In this document: positions 36,871 to 47,328 of the stretch, piece by piece
Position numbering within the stretch: the first letter of the stretch is position 1
Layout: every line of letters begins with the position of its first letter
Assembly: GCA_905479975.1 (NCBI GenBank)
Contig: CAJQOS010000015.1
Location: forward strand, 1 to 62,239
Length of the DNA stretch: 62,239 nucleotides
Reading direction: 5' to 3'
Source of the DNA: an uncultured Puniceicoccaceae bacterium
GTDB taxonomy: Bacteria > Verrucomicrobiota > Verrucomicrobiia > Opitutales > Coraliomargaritaceae
Program-made: the position numbers and the translations under genes
The notes under the pieces: model-generated
The model's input: the letters and a program-made list of their open reading frames with translations, nothing else
The model's database searches: none
What the model was told of the DNA's origin: nothing

Positions 36871-38157
36871 TTAGTGGCCGCGTCCGCCCCAGCCTCGGCC
36901 GCCGCCACCACCTAGTCCCCACGATCTGGCCGATTCCAGGTTCTTGCGCTCTTTTTCGTTTAAATCACTATTATCCAGATAGTTGGTAAAGCCTTCTGGG
37001 TCGTCATTTTTCCAGTTGGCGGCTACTTGCTGCATCATCTTGTTGCGCATATTCTTGTTGCTGATCGACTCCGCCCAGCTCATCGCAGCTGGAGGATCTT
37101 CTTGCGCGGCGCGGTAAGTGTAAGTGGCGACGGCGCGGTCCAGCTCCGGCGAAGCGGGCAGGGAATTGAGCCATTCCGAGGAGGCGGTCAGGTCATAGCG
37201 GGTCCACTCGCGGGTAATCTGTGCGCTGGCATGCCCATAGGCGGGATCATCGGTGGATAGAGTGCCGAGCCACGCAGCAGCAGCAGCTGGATCGTTCTCC
37301 GCCCATTCGCCGACCAAGGCAGTCTTCATGCTGGTGGTGGCTTCGCTGCCGAGCGATTGCACATAGGCTGCGGCGCTTGCCGGGTCGAATTTTGCCCATT
37401 CGCTGACTAGCTCGCGTTGTAGGCTATCTTTAGTCGAGCCATCGGGCATCAGTGCGATCGTCGTTTGCGCTTCGGCGAGCCCCCCGCCGCGAATCTGAGT
37501 CTCGATCACTTCACTCAATAGACGGTTTTTCTGGCGTAGATCATTTGGCGTCTCTTCGCTCAATGCATTCGCGTAGTTGAATGCGCCCTTTGGGTTCGTC
37601 TCAGCAAAGCCACGTAGGATGGCTCGCATTTGTGAATTGCGCAGGTTTGCTGGCACGTTTGCTAACTCAGTATTTGCCCAAGCCAGCGCTGCCAAGGGCT
37701 CGTGGCTGGCCCATACTTGGAGGATGTCGTTGCGTGCCCGTTCGGCGTCGCGCAGTGAGGGGAGGGCGTTCGCCATGTCGAGGGCGGTCAATGGATCGGT
37801 CGCCGCGAGTTGTTTGAGTAAGTCGTTGATCGTATCGGATCGACCGGGGTCTGACATCGGCGACGCAAGCGCTGCATTGAGCAACTGGCGGGTCATTGCG
37901 GCGCTCTTGTTTTGGAGTTGTTCCAGAGCCGCTTGCGCCTCGTCACCTTCGGTCAGAGTCGTCTCTGCGCTCTCTTGTCGATCAGCAGCGGCCTGCCTTG
38001 CCTGTTCTTGCAGCCGAGCCGAGCCGAGTGCGGTGGATGCGATCTGCTGGCCATCTGCAGTCGTCGATGTGAGCGAGCGTCCGATGAAAAAGGAGAGGGC
38101 GCTACTGGCGCACCAGACTCCGAGGTAGAGGCAAAGTGTCGAGCGTTTCATGGTCAT
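36871..38157 (-). CDS. exported helical-repeat protein with Gly-rich tail
   Basis: The 428-residue protein has an N-terminal membrane anchor or signal (residues 3-25, LCLYLGVWCASSALSFFIG), an acidic coiled-coil-like stretch (45-90), then about eight helical repeats with a consensus W-x3-DP-x2-A-x2-W-x3-L. Examples are QVWASHEPLAALAWANTEL, SEWAKFDPASAAAYVQSL, GEWAENDPAAAAAWLGTL and ANWKNDDPEGFTNYLDNS. The end is glycine-rich (GLGGGGGRGWGGRGH). The repeats resemble TPR/HEAT-type superhelices but match no family I can name; such proteins recur in Verrucomicrobia. The stop is 4 bp from the stop of the convergent priming transferase. Probably a periplasmic scaffold; function unknown. Confidence 0.75.
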   Translation of the reverse strand: MTMKRSTLCLYLGVWCASSALSFFIGRSLTSTTADGQQIASTALGSARLQEQARQAAADRQESAETTLTEGDEAQAALEQLQNKSAAMTRQLLNAALASPMSDPGRSDTINDLLKQLAATDPLTALDMANALPSLRDAERARNDILQVWASHEPLAALAWANTELANVPANLRNSQMRAILRGFAETNPKGAFNYANALSEETPNDLRQKNRLLSEVIETQIRGGGLAEAQTTIALMPDGSTKDSLQRELVSEWAKFDPASAAAYVQSLGSEATTSMKTALVGEWAENDPAAAAAWLGTLSTDDPAYGHASAQITREWTRYDLTASSEWLNSLPASPELDRAVATYTYRAAQEDPPAAMSWAESISNKNMRNKMMQQVAANWKNDDPEGFTNYLDNSDLNEKERKNLESARSWGLGGGGGRGWGGRGH

Positions 38158-38257
38158 GGAATTAATGATGAGTAAAGTGAAGAAGAGCCGAACTCATGGT
38201 AATCGTCCTGTTTTGGGTAAAGTTTCAGCGAGGGTCACACTTTCTGACTTTTTCGGC

Positions 38258-38799
38258 TCAGGCGCCAATCCAAATTAAATCGCCTTCGGTCACGGCATCG
38301 AAGAGCTCGACGACTTCGGGATTGAGCATTTCGACACATCCGCCGCTAAACGGCTCGCCGATCCGATCCTCGTGGTTGGTGCCGTGGATGTAGACGTAGC
38401 GATCGTAGCTATCGCAGCCCGGCCCGCGGTTTTGGCCTGTCTCGAGGCCGCGTAGCCGAATGATGCGGGTGGTGATCAGGTTGCGCGCTTGCTCCTCCTC
38501 GGGGTATTCGGAGAATTTCTGTCCTGTGGGGACGCGCCCTTTAAACACCATGCCGAGCGGTTCACCCTCGCCGATTTTGTCTGCCAGCGCGTGTAGGCCG
38601 AGCGGCGTGCCATAGGAATCTGCCAGGCACGAGGGGGGATTGTTCGATGTGGAAATCGAAAAAATGCGCTGCAACGCACCGTCGTAAATGAGCGCAAGTT
38701 CCTGCCGTTCAATCGAAACGATTATCTGGCGACGTGTCGGCGTGATTGACAAGGCCTCACAGCTTTGTTTTACACGCCCGTTTTCCTTTATAAAATCAA

Positions 38800-38806
<7 letters not shown>
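38258..38806 (-). CDS. L,D-transpeptidase (YkuD domain), small
   Basis: The 182-residue protein has the YkuD catalytic motif YIHGTNHEDRIGEPFSGGCV followed by EM: a conserved His and the Ser-x-Gly-Cys nucleophile (here SGGC). Family enzymes cross-link peptidoglycan 3-3 or attach proteins to it. No signal peptide is seen from this start, unlike periplasmic relatives. The ATG at 38806 overlaps by 7 bp the ATG of the divergent asd gene (shared ATGGCAT); a downstream TTG near 38752 would avoid the overlap. Either the start is wrong or the promoters lie in each other's coding sequence. Confidence 0.85.
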
Positions 38807-39822
<1,016 letters not shown>

Positions 39823-39975
39823 TGACGCCGCCTTCGGCTAGTGACGCGCTTTGAGCGGAGTGAGAGTGAAGTGCTTATCAGTGGTGTCCGCGCTTGCGCG
39901 AGCCTGCGCATGAACCGTGCCGCTAATCGACAAAGTAGAAGTGTCCTTCCAGTCGCTTGCTTTTCCTTCGTGCTC

Positions 39976-40001
39976 AAGCGGCAAGTGCCGCTTCTATTTT
40001 T
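39976..40001 (+). terminator. hairpin AAGCGGC-AAGT-GCCGCTT with T-rich tail
   Basis: A perfect 7-bp stem with 4-nt loop followed by CTATTTTT ends the asd transcript. Its stem and trailing CTA match the hairpin at 4392-4411. The five T overlap the stop codon of the convergent gene. Confidence 0.65.
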
Positions 40002-40512
40002 ACAGCACCTCAAACGCCCGGTTCGCTGCGATGTAGAGCGGGTGCTTCGGTGTTTGGTTGGCGTTTTTCCCGAGGCAGGCAATGTTCAGGTTGGGTAGCT
40101 CTCGGAATGTTTCCAGTAATGCCAAACAGGCGTGTTGGCGGTCCATGTGTAGGCCGTGGTTGCCCCAGCCGCCGACGATATCCAAGTGTCCGCCATTGAG
40201 CTCGTAGGCTTCGGTGATGGCGGCTCTGATGTGGGCGTCGTTCTCTGGGCCGATGGGGTCTTCGACGGCCATCATGTCCTTCGGATCAGTGGCACGGTAG
40301 GCGAAGATATTGAGCATACAAAACTCGTTGGCCCCTAGCCGCCCGCAAAAGGATTTGATGCGCGTGAGGGTTGGGTCGAGTTGGTTTTCGTCGGCGGTGG
40401 ATGGGTTGAGGCAAATGAAGAGTGCGCGTCGGCGCTCAAAGAGCTCATCCCATTTGTGAAGCAGCGTGTAGCGGTAGCCGCGACACTCGGAAAAGGTGCA
40501 ATCGTTTTGCAT
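40000..40512 (-). CDS. DUF1643 family protein
   Basis: From the ATG at 40512 the protein has 170 residues. YRYTLLHKWD, then RRALFICLNPSTADENQLDP and TLTRIKSFCGRLG, with LNIFAYRATDPKDM and a later GGWGNHG, are the recognisable DUF1643 features. The family is cytoplasmic, of unknown function, and often found near defence or phage genes but also alone. Here it follows the esterase gene by 26 bp on the same strand, so they might be co-transcribed without a functional link. Confidence 0.85.
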   Translation of the reverse strand: MQNDCTFSECRGYRYTLLHKWDELFERRRALFICLNPSTADENQLDPTLTRIKSFCGRLGANEFCMLNIFAYRATDPKDMMAVEDPIGPENDAHIRAAITEAYELNGGHLDIVGGWGNHGLHMDRQHACLALLETFRELPNLNIACLGKNANQTPKHPLYIAANRAFEVL

Positions 40513-40538
40513 TGTGTCTATTGTGTTCTTGTCGCGTG

Positions 40539-42080
40539 CTATTTGACTGCATTCGCGGTGATGCACGGCCAATCATCCGTGCGGAATGGGGTGACGGGCA
40601 GGCCGTTGTGATCTTGCAGGTTTGCTACTGGATTGTTTGCCCATGCGTAGCGAACGGCGACTGGGTTGAGCACGCCCGCACTGGAGACGAGCACCTTGTT
40701 TTTACCGATAATCTTGGCGTCGGCCTTCACGAATACCTGGTCCTCCCCAGCTATGGTGAAACCGAATGGGTGCTTCACATCAAATGTGCGTAGCCCTTGG
40801 CTGCTGAGATGATCGAAGGTGAGTGCGATTGCGCTGTCACTGATTTGCATGGATGCGTAGCGCGGGCTTTGCGCGTCGATCTGGTAGCCGTAATCGTTCG
40901 CCAGTGCCAGTCGCACAAGGCGGTTGGCGACGGTGGTTTTGTCACGGGGATGGATATCGCGCCCTTCTCCGGCATCGATAATGACGGCTTGTCCGGTGTT
41001 CGGCAGGCTGAGTGTCATGGTTTGTGCTTCACGCAGCTCGGCCCAAGCACTGTCACTCGGTTCGGGCACTTCTTCCATGAAATCGGCGAGCTGCACCCAG
41101 TAGAACGGGAAGTCGCCTTGTTGCCAAAGGTCGCGCCATGTCGTAATCATTAGTGGGAAGAGGCTTCGGTATTGATAGGCGCGGCCTGAGTTGCTTTCGC
41201 CCTGATACCAAATGACGCCGCGGATGCCGTATCCGATGGTTGGATTCAGCACTCCGTTAAATAGATTGCTTGGTCGGTGTTGACCCGTTCGGAAATCTCT
41301 GGGCGAGCGTTTGTGGGGCTTTGGTTTGCCAGCGGCTTGCCATGCCTTAAATTCGGCTAGTTTGGTGTTATGCACTTCGTCCGTGTAGGCCGCGACTTTG
41401 GCATCCCATGACTCCAGCAGTTCGGTGTAAGTGTCGTCCGCTTCTAGAGCATCACGTGGCACCCATGCTTCGGCTGCTGAGCCACCCCATGCATTATCGA
41501 TCAATCCGACGGGCACGCCGAGTGCGCTATGGATGCGGCTACCGAATAGATAGCCAACGGCGGAAAAGTTGCTCACTGCTTGAGGCGTGCAAATTCCCCA
41601 TGCACCCTCGAAGTTGTTTTGTGGTTCTTGTGTGCCGACTTGTGGCACGGAAATGAGGCGGATTTCAGCATGGTTTGCGGCGGCGATTTCGACTGCCCCG
41701 TTGTTTGCTTTGTTGAGCGGCCACTGCATGTTGGATTGTCCCGAGCAGATCCAGACTTCACCAACCAGCACGTCGGAAATGGAAACCTGGTTGTTGAGAC
41801 CTGAGACCTGAAGCACCTTTGGTTCAGCACTCGCATCCATCGGATTCAACTTAACACGCCATGTGCCTTCGGCGGTGGCGGTGGTCGTGTGCGATTGCCC
41901 GTCGAAACGGACGGTCACTTTCTCGCCAGCGTCTGCCTGTCCCCATACGGGGTTGGCGTGTTCACGCTGGAGCACCATGTGGTCGCCAAAGATATTAGGG
42001 AGTGTGACATCGGCTTCAATCGACGAGATGCCGAGGCTAAGGAGGGATGCTAGGAATAGGGGCGTCTTGAATAACTGCAT
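40539..42080 (-). CDS. exported sialate O-acetylesterase (SGNH fold)
   Basis: From ATG 42080 the 513-residue protein has a signal peptide (MQLFKTPLFLASLLSLGISS, then IEA). The catalytic blocks are ICSGQSNMQWPL with the nucleophile Ser, IWYQGESNSG, and the C-terminal Asp-His in RDIHPRDKTTVANRLV. A beta-sandwich jelly-roll domain (residues 20-100) precedes the first block, as usual. Such enzymes remove acetyl groups from sialic acid or plant/algal polysaccharides, which fits glycan foraging. The frame extends upstream of 42080 without conserved residues. Confidence 0.93.
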   Translation of the reverse strand: MQLFKTPLFLASLLSLGISSIEADVTLPNIFGDHMVLQREHANPVWGQADAGEKVTVRFDGQSHTTTATAEGTWRVKLNPMDASAEPKVLQVSGLNNQVSISDVLVGEVWICSGQSNMQWPLNKANNGAVEIAAANHAEIRLISVPQVGTQEPQNNFEGAWGICTPQAVSNFSAVGYLFGSRIHSALGVPVGLIDNAWGGSAAEAWVPRDALEADDTYTELLESWDAKVAAYTDEVHNTKLAEFKAWQAAGKPKPHKRSPRDFRTGQHRPSNLFNGVLNPTIGYGIRGVIWYQGESNSGRAYQYRSLFPLMITTWRDLWQQGDFPFYWVQLADFMEEVPEPSDSAWAELREAQTMTLSLPNTGQAVIIDAGEGRDIHPRDKTTVANRLVRLALANDYGYQIDAQSPRYASMQISDSAIALTFDHLSSQGLRTFDVKHPFGFTIAGEDQVFVKADAKIIGKNKVLVSSAGVLNPVAVRYAWANNPVANLQDHNGLPVTPFRTDDWPCITANAVK

Positions 42081-42258
42081 GTGGGCAGATAAAGGCCTTC
42101 CCCCCCGATTGTGAAGGTCAAAGACCGGGCTGCTCCGATTTTGGCTGAGATTACGATTCGCAATCTGCTGCGTTTCAGTGGCAAACAGGTCTTTAACGCG
42201 CCCAACTGACTCATCTCCCCAAGGACGATGAACCTCTTTAAAGCCTTTTTCGAGTCGT

Positions 42259-42492
42259 TCAGTGGATCGGCAAAGGCCCCTTGGGAGCCGTGTCCACACG
42301 GAATACATCTGCGCGGAAAAAGGTGATTCGGTAATTCACCGAATTCGCGGTTTTCACGCTGAATTCTTGAGCCTCGGCTTCAGCAGTGAATGTCACAACC
42401 GCACACGGTTCAATCACTTGCAGGAAAGTGTAAATAGATTGCCGCTCACGTGAATGCACTGAGGGGAGAGTCTCATCTTGCAATACGCACAT
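42259..42492 (-). CDS. small hypothetical protein, uncertain
   Basis: A 77-residue frame starting ATG 42492 lies in the 443-bp gap between the esterase and the biotinyl protein. Its composition is protein-like (IEPCAVVTFTAEAEAQEFSV, VNYRITFFRADVFRV), with alternating strands, unlike the arginine/proline-rich shadows elsewhere. No family is recognised and no Shine-Dalgarno is seen. The remaining 42081-42258 holds no convincing gene, although the next frame over (ERLEKGFKEVHRPWGDES) is also rather protein-like, so a frameshifted longer gene is possible. Confidence 0.35.
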   Translation of the reverse strand: MCVLQDETLPSVHSRERQSIYTFLQVIEPCAVVTFTAEAEAQEFSVKTANSVNYRITFFRADVFRVDTAPKGPLPIH

Positions 42493-42523
42493 GTGCTCGA
42501 ATGGTTACCTTTCCTGTGGTGTC

Positions 42524-42859
42524 CTACATGGGGTCTTGTGGGGCGATCTCGACGAGCAATTGCTTGTTTTTAACGAGTTTACCTTCTTCTGCCCTGATGG
42601 CTACGATGGTGCCGTCAAACGGCATAATGATGCAATTCTCCATCTTCATCGCTTCGAGGGTGAGCAGTGGGTCGCCTGCCTTGAGCGTTTGGCCGACTTC
42701 GGCAATAATCTGGAGCACCGTGCCTGGAATGGCGGCGAGTAGGTGATTTGGGTTGGGCGGACGCCATGCGCGACTCGCTTTCCACCCTTCGGTGATGATC
42801 GTGTCGTAAACACCTTCGATGGTGCGCAGTTTGCCGTGTTCGTCGGGTTTGTCTATCAT
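42524..42859 (-). CDS. biotinyl carrier protein of an acyl-CoA carboxylase
   Basis: This 111-residue protein ends in a biotinyl/lipoyl domain: AAIPGTVLQIIAEVGQTLKA, then LLTLEAMKMENCIIMPFDG with biotin attached to the Lys of EAMKME. The first 40 residues (GVYDTIITEGWKASRAWRPP) are a short linker/adaptor. It carries CO2 from biotin carboxylase to the carboxyltransferase encoded just upstream (gap 55 bp). No biotin carboxylase gene is in the window. Propionyl-CoA or methylcrotonyl-type chemistry is more likely than acetyl-CoA given the partner subunit. Confidence 0.92.
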   Translation of the reverse strand: MIDKPDEHGKLRTIEGVYDTIITEGWKASRAWRPPNPNHLLAAIPGTVLQIIAEVGQTLKAGDPLLTLEAMKMENCIIMPFDGTIVAIRAEEGKLVKNKQLLVEIAPQDPM

Positions 42860-42914
42860 GGGACGGAAGGGAATTGATTACTGTTGATGAAGGAGTGAAG
42901 CCAGTTGCCGTCGC

Positions 42915-44459
42915 TTAAAACGGTGGGACGCCGTGCTTTTTCTCCGGCCAATAAACCTGCTTGTCCCGCGAGACTTGCAGTGCATGGATCAGTCGGTCAC
43001 GCGTTTCAGTCGGTTCGATGACTTCATCGACGTAGCCTTTGGAGGCTGCGACGTAAGGGTTTGCAAATTTTTCGCGATACTCGGCGATTTTTTCCGCGCG
43101 CATGGCTTCGGGATCGACGGAATCTTCAATCTCGCGTCGGAACACGATATTGGCCGCGCCTTCTGGTCCCATGACTGCGATCTCAGCGGTGGGCCATGCG
43201 AAGACGAAGTCGGCGCGCATGTGGCGGGAATTCATCGCGATGTAACCACCTCCATACGCCTTGCGGATGATGACGGTAATCTTCGGCACGGAGGCTTCGG
43301 AGAATGCGTAAAGCACCTTAGCACCGTGGCGAATCACACCCATGTGCTCTTGATCAATACCGGGTAGGTAACCTGGCATGTCTTCGAAAACAAGTAGTGG
43401 AATGCCAAAGCTATCACAATAGCGAATGAAACGGGCCGCCTTGTCGGAGCTGTCACAATCGAGCACCCCGGCGAGCACCTTGGGTTGATTGGCCACGATA
43501 CCTACGGTTTCACCTTTCATGCGACCAAAGCCAATCACAATGTTAGGCGCAAAATGTTCCATCACCTCAAAGAAGTCGGAGCTATCCACGACCGCACCGA
43601 TCACATCGCGGATGTCGTAGGGCAGCTTCGGGTTGCTGGGCACGATCTCTTCGATGTCTTTCGAAGGCTTGGGCTCGCACGGTGCGATATGGGGGGACCC
43701 CTTCTGGTTGTTGCGCGGAAGCAAGGTGACCAGCTTTTTGATCTGCTCGAAACATTCCAGCTCGTTCTGAGCATAGAAGTGGGCATTGCCCGTGACTTGA
43801 GCATGGATTTTCGCCCCGCCAATCTCCTCCATCGTGTAATCTTCGCCCAACACGGTTTTGATCACGCTGGGCCCAGTGATAAACATCTTGGAAATATTTT
43901 CGACCACGAACACAAAGTCCGTTAGCGCGGGTGAATATACCGCTCCGCCTGCGCAAGGCCCGAGGATTACGGATAGTTGCGGGATGACGCCTGATGCCAT
44001 TGTATTGCGGTAAAAGATTTCACCATAACCGGCGAGGGAGTTCACTCCTTCTTGGATACGTGCGCCGCCGGAGTCGTTGATACCGATGATGGGCACGCGG
44101 ATCTTTAGCGCGTGATCCATGATCTTACAGATCTTGCGCGAGTGCATCAAGCCGAGCGATCCCCCGGCCACTGTAAAGTCTTGTGCGTAAATACAAACGG
44201 GAGCCCCGTTGATCGTCCCCGTGCCGATGATCACGCCGTCACCTTGGAGCTTCTTTTTCTCCATATCAAAATCGCGCGCCACATGCTCGACGAACATGTC
44301 GTATTCGCGAAAGGAATTGTCGTCGAGAATCGCAATAATACGCTCTCGTGCGTTGAGCTTCCCCATTGCCTTCTGCTTTGCTTGGGCTTTGTCGCCGCCA
44401 CCCTTCTCGGCAGCTTTCTTCCGATTGCGCAGATCTAGTATAAATTTTTTGAATGACAT
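42915..44459 (-). CDS. acyl-CoA carboxylase carboxyltransferase subunit (PccB-like)
   Basis: The 514-residue carboxyltransferase has both crotonase-like halves: GKLNARERIIAILDDNSF then VEH, INDSGGARIQEGVNSLAGYG as the acyl-CoA oxyanion site, GPCAGGAVYSPALTDF, and in the second half FEDMPGYLPGIDQEHMGVIR and KAYGGGYIAMNSRHMRADFV. This is the pattern of propionyl-CoA carboxylase beta and related decarboxylase alpha subunits. With the biotinyl protein 55 bp downstream it makes a two-thirds complex. Methylmalonyl-CoA formation or use is likely; the exact acyl group is not fixed by sequence. Confidence 0.95.
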   Translation of the reverse strand: MSFKKFILDLRNRKKAAEKGGGDKAQAKQKAMGKLNARERIIAILDDNSFREYDMFVEHVARDFDMEKKKLQGDGVIIGTGTINGAPVCIYAQDFTVAGGSLGLMHSRKICKIMDHALKIRVPIIGINDSGGARIQEGVNSLAGYGEIFYRNTMASGVIPQLSVILGPCAGGAVYSPALTDFVFVVENISKMFITGPSVIKTVLGEDYTMEEIGGAKIHAQVTGNAHFYAQNELECFEQIKKLVTLLPRNNQKGSPHIAPCEPKPSKDIEEIVPSNPKLPYDIRDVIGAVVDSSDFFEVMEHFAPNIVIGFGRMKGETVGIVANQPKVLAGVLDCDSSDKAARFIRYCDSFGIPLLVFEDMPGYLPGIDQEHMGVIRHGAKVLYAFSEASVPKITVIIRKAYGGGYIAMNSRHMRADFVFAWPTAEIAVMGPEGAANIVFRREIEDSVDPEAMRAEKIAEYREKFANPYVAASKGYVDEVIEPTETRDRLIHALQVSRDKQVYWPEKKHGVPPF

Positions 44460-44646
44460 GGCTTCTTGGTAGCAGGTGTGCTAATATCAGCAACTGCTAA
44501 ATTGCCGATTGGCCAATAAAAACACCTCTCGGTGTTTAAGAGGATGGGAGGGGCGCCCAAATTAATCTCTCTCCTCGGGGGCAATTCGTTGCGAAATGTG
44601 ATGTGTGGTGGTTGACCTTCGGCCTGAAAGTGTGCGAATTTTCCGC

Positions 44647-45759
<1,113 letters not shown>

Positions 45760-45915
45760 TGGCTGATGGCGAATGGTTTACTCCTAATTTTTAATTCCTA
45801 ATTGTTCCTTCAGTCGCCCAAAGGGCACCCACTTCAATCACCCCTCCGGGGCAAATCGTTCCGATTCACCATCTCCGCGCTGCTCGCGCTGCGTCTAAAT
45901 TTTCAATTCATCCTC
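45760..45915. repeat. stuttering spacer (AATGGCTGATGGCG / CTAATTTTTAATTC words)
   Basis: Words AATGGTTAATGGCTGATGG, then CTAATTTTTAATTCCTAATT, then GGGCACCC and CTGCTCGCGCTGCG form the gap between the aminopeptidase and adenosine deaminase genes. The open frame through it is not conserved protein. Confidence 0.5.
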
Positions 45916-46914
45916 GTGCATCCTCCAATTACTCCCAAAACTGCTGATTTCATTCATCGTCTGCCGAAGACGGAAACGCACCTACACATTGAAGGCGCGT
46001 TGCCGTATCAGTTGTTGCAGGACTTAGACCCTGAGCAATTCAGCGAGCAGCAGGCGTGTTGGGCACAGGATTTTAAGTGGAAGTGTTTTGAGGATTTTGA
46101 GCACCATTTGATCGAGCATGCGATGCAGTGGTTTACCACGCCGGAGCGTTATTACGAGGCGGCGAAGGTCATCTTCGAAGGGCAGCTCGCGCGGAATGTA
46201 CGCTATGTGGAGACTTCGTTTCATGCCGGGATGATTCAGTTTATTGATATTCCCGGGCCGGAGATCTTGGCGGCGATTCGAAGTGCGGTGCCTGCGGGCA
46301 TGGAAGTGCGCGTTTTCATGGGCATGGCGCGGAATTCTTATAATGAGGTGTTGGCGCCGGTGTTGGAGGAGTGTGTGCATTGGGACGGCCTCGCGGGGCT
46401 CGATCTGCATGGCGTCGAGTATTTACCTCTGGAGGATTGGACGCCAAAGCTGTGGGCGAAGGCTCGCGATGCAGGATTAGAGATGAAAGCCCATGCGGGT
46501 GAATTTGGCCCTGCCGAGAACGTGCGTGAGGCGATTGAAGTGCTGAACGTGCGTCGTATCCAACACGGTGTGCGCGCGATCGAAGACGATGTGGTGGTCG
46601 ATCTAGCCATTGAGACCAGCACCACTTTTGACGTCTGCCCAATCAGTAATGTGAAGCTCAACGTGGTGAAGGAACTCGAGGAGCACCCCATTCGTCAACT
46701 CGTGGATCGTGGCTTACGCTGCACCATCAGCACCGATGATCCGTTCTCGTTCGGTAACAATATTGAAGATGAATATGCGGCATTGAGCGCGGGCTTACAG
46801 TTTAGTCATGCCGAACTCGCGCAGCTTGCCAAAAATGGATTTGAGGTCGCGTTAGTCGATGAGGCCACGCGTGCCCAGTGGATCGCCGAAGTCGATGCAG
46901 TCGCTGCCGAGTAG
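45916..46914 (+). CDS. add: adenosine deaminase
   Basis: Adenosine deaminase hydrolyses adenosine to inosine. Starting at GTG 45916 gives 332 residues. The zinc ligands HLHIEG begin the barrel, [17 protein letters not shown] holds the catalytic His-Ala-Gly-Glu, RIQHGVRA the next His, and [11 protein letters not shown] the Asp. A longer frame upstream (to 45802) encodes only repeat-like sequence, so the GTG start is preferred. It belongs to the purine-salvage branch; the 37-bp gap after the stop is followed by a repeat-rich spacer. Confidence 0.93.
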   Translation: MHPPITPKTADFIHRLPKTETHLHIEGALPYQLLQDLDPEQFSEQQACWAQDFKWKCFEDFEHHLIEHAMQWFTTPERYYEAAKVIFEGQLARNVRYVETSFHAGMIQFIDIPGPEILAAIRSAVPAGMEVRVFMGMARNSYNEVLAPVLEECVHWDGLAGLDLHGVEYLPLEDWTPKLWAKARDAGLEMKAHAGEFGPAENVREAIEVLNVRRIQHGVRAIEDDVVVDLAIETSTTFDVCPISNVKLNVVKELEEHPIRQLVDRGLRCTISTDDPFSFGNNIEDEYAALSAGLQFSHAELAQLAKNGFEVALVDEATRAQWIAEVDAVAAE

Positions 46915-46980
46915 CTGTAAGAGAGCATGCAGGAATGTCATCTCACATAAGTCGGGGACGTGTGAAGTTCGCACGAATCA

Positions 46981-47325
46981 GCTCCTTCCCTTACCAAGGG
47001 AAGGTGGATCGCGACTTGTCCGCCGTAGCTCGAAGAGCGAAGGAGGAAGCGAGACGGAAGGGTTCTCCGCAGCGCCTGAGCGATATTTAGCAGCTTGGCA
47101 CAAATAACTGTGAAACCCCCTCCGTCTCGGCAGACCGAGCCACCTCCCCTTGGCAGCCGTCTTCGCTCTAAGCGAGCTACGCCGTGCCAAGGGGGAGGAG
47201 TTTTAAGAAGAGCATAAATAACGCTAACTTGACGAGACAAATATATGTAGAAGGATATGCTTCGCAGGGGAGGAGTTTAAAGTATCGCATTCATAGCGAT
47301 AACTTGACGATACAGAGATGTCTTA
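46981..47325. repeat. compound repeat: inverted CCTTGG-GGAGG element plus imperfect direct repeat
   Basis: The 414-bp gap 46915-47328 holds no gene. TTACCAAGGGAAGGTGG (46991 on) through GAGACGGAAGGGTT is answered in inverse by CCCCCTCCGTCTCGG and CCACCTCCCCTTGG to about 47153. A further GCCAAGGGGGAGGAGTTT (47186-47204) starts a unit of about 57 bp (47191-47247) that recurs imperfectly at 47267-47320, sharing GGGGAGGAGTTT and AACTTGACGA. This CCTCCCCTTGG type of spacer is, from memory, dispersed in many bacterial genomes. Confidence 0.6.
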
Positions 47326-47328
47326 CTG

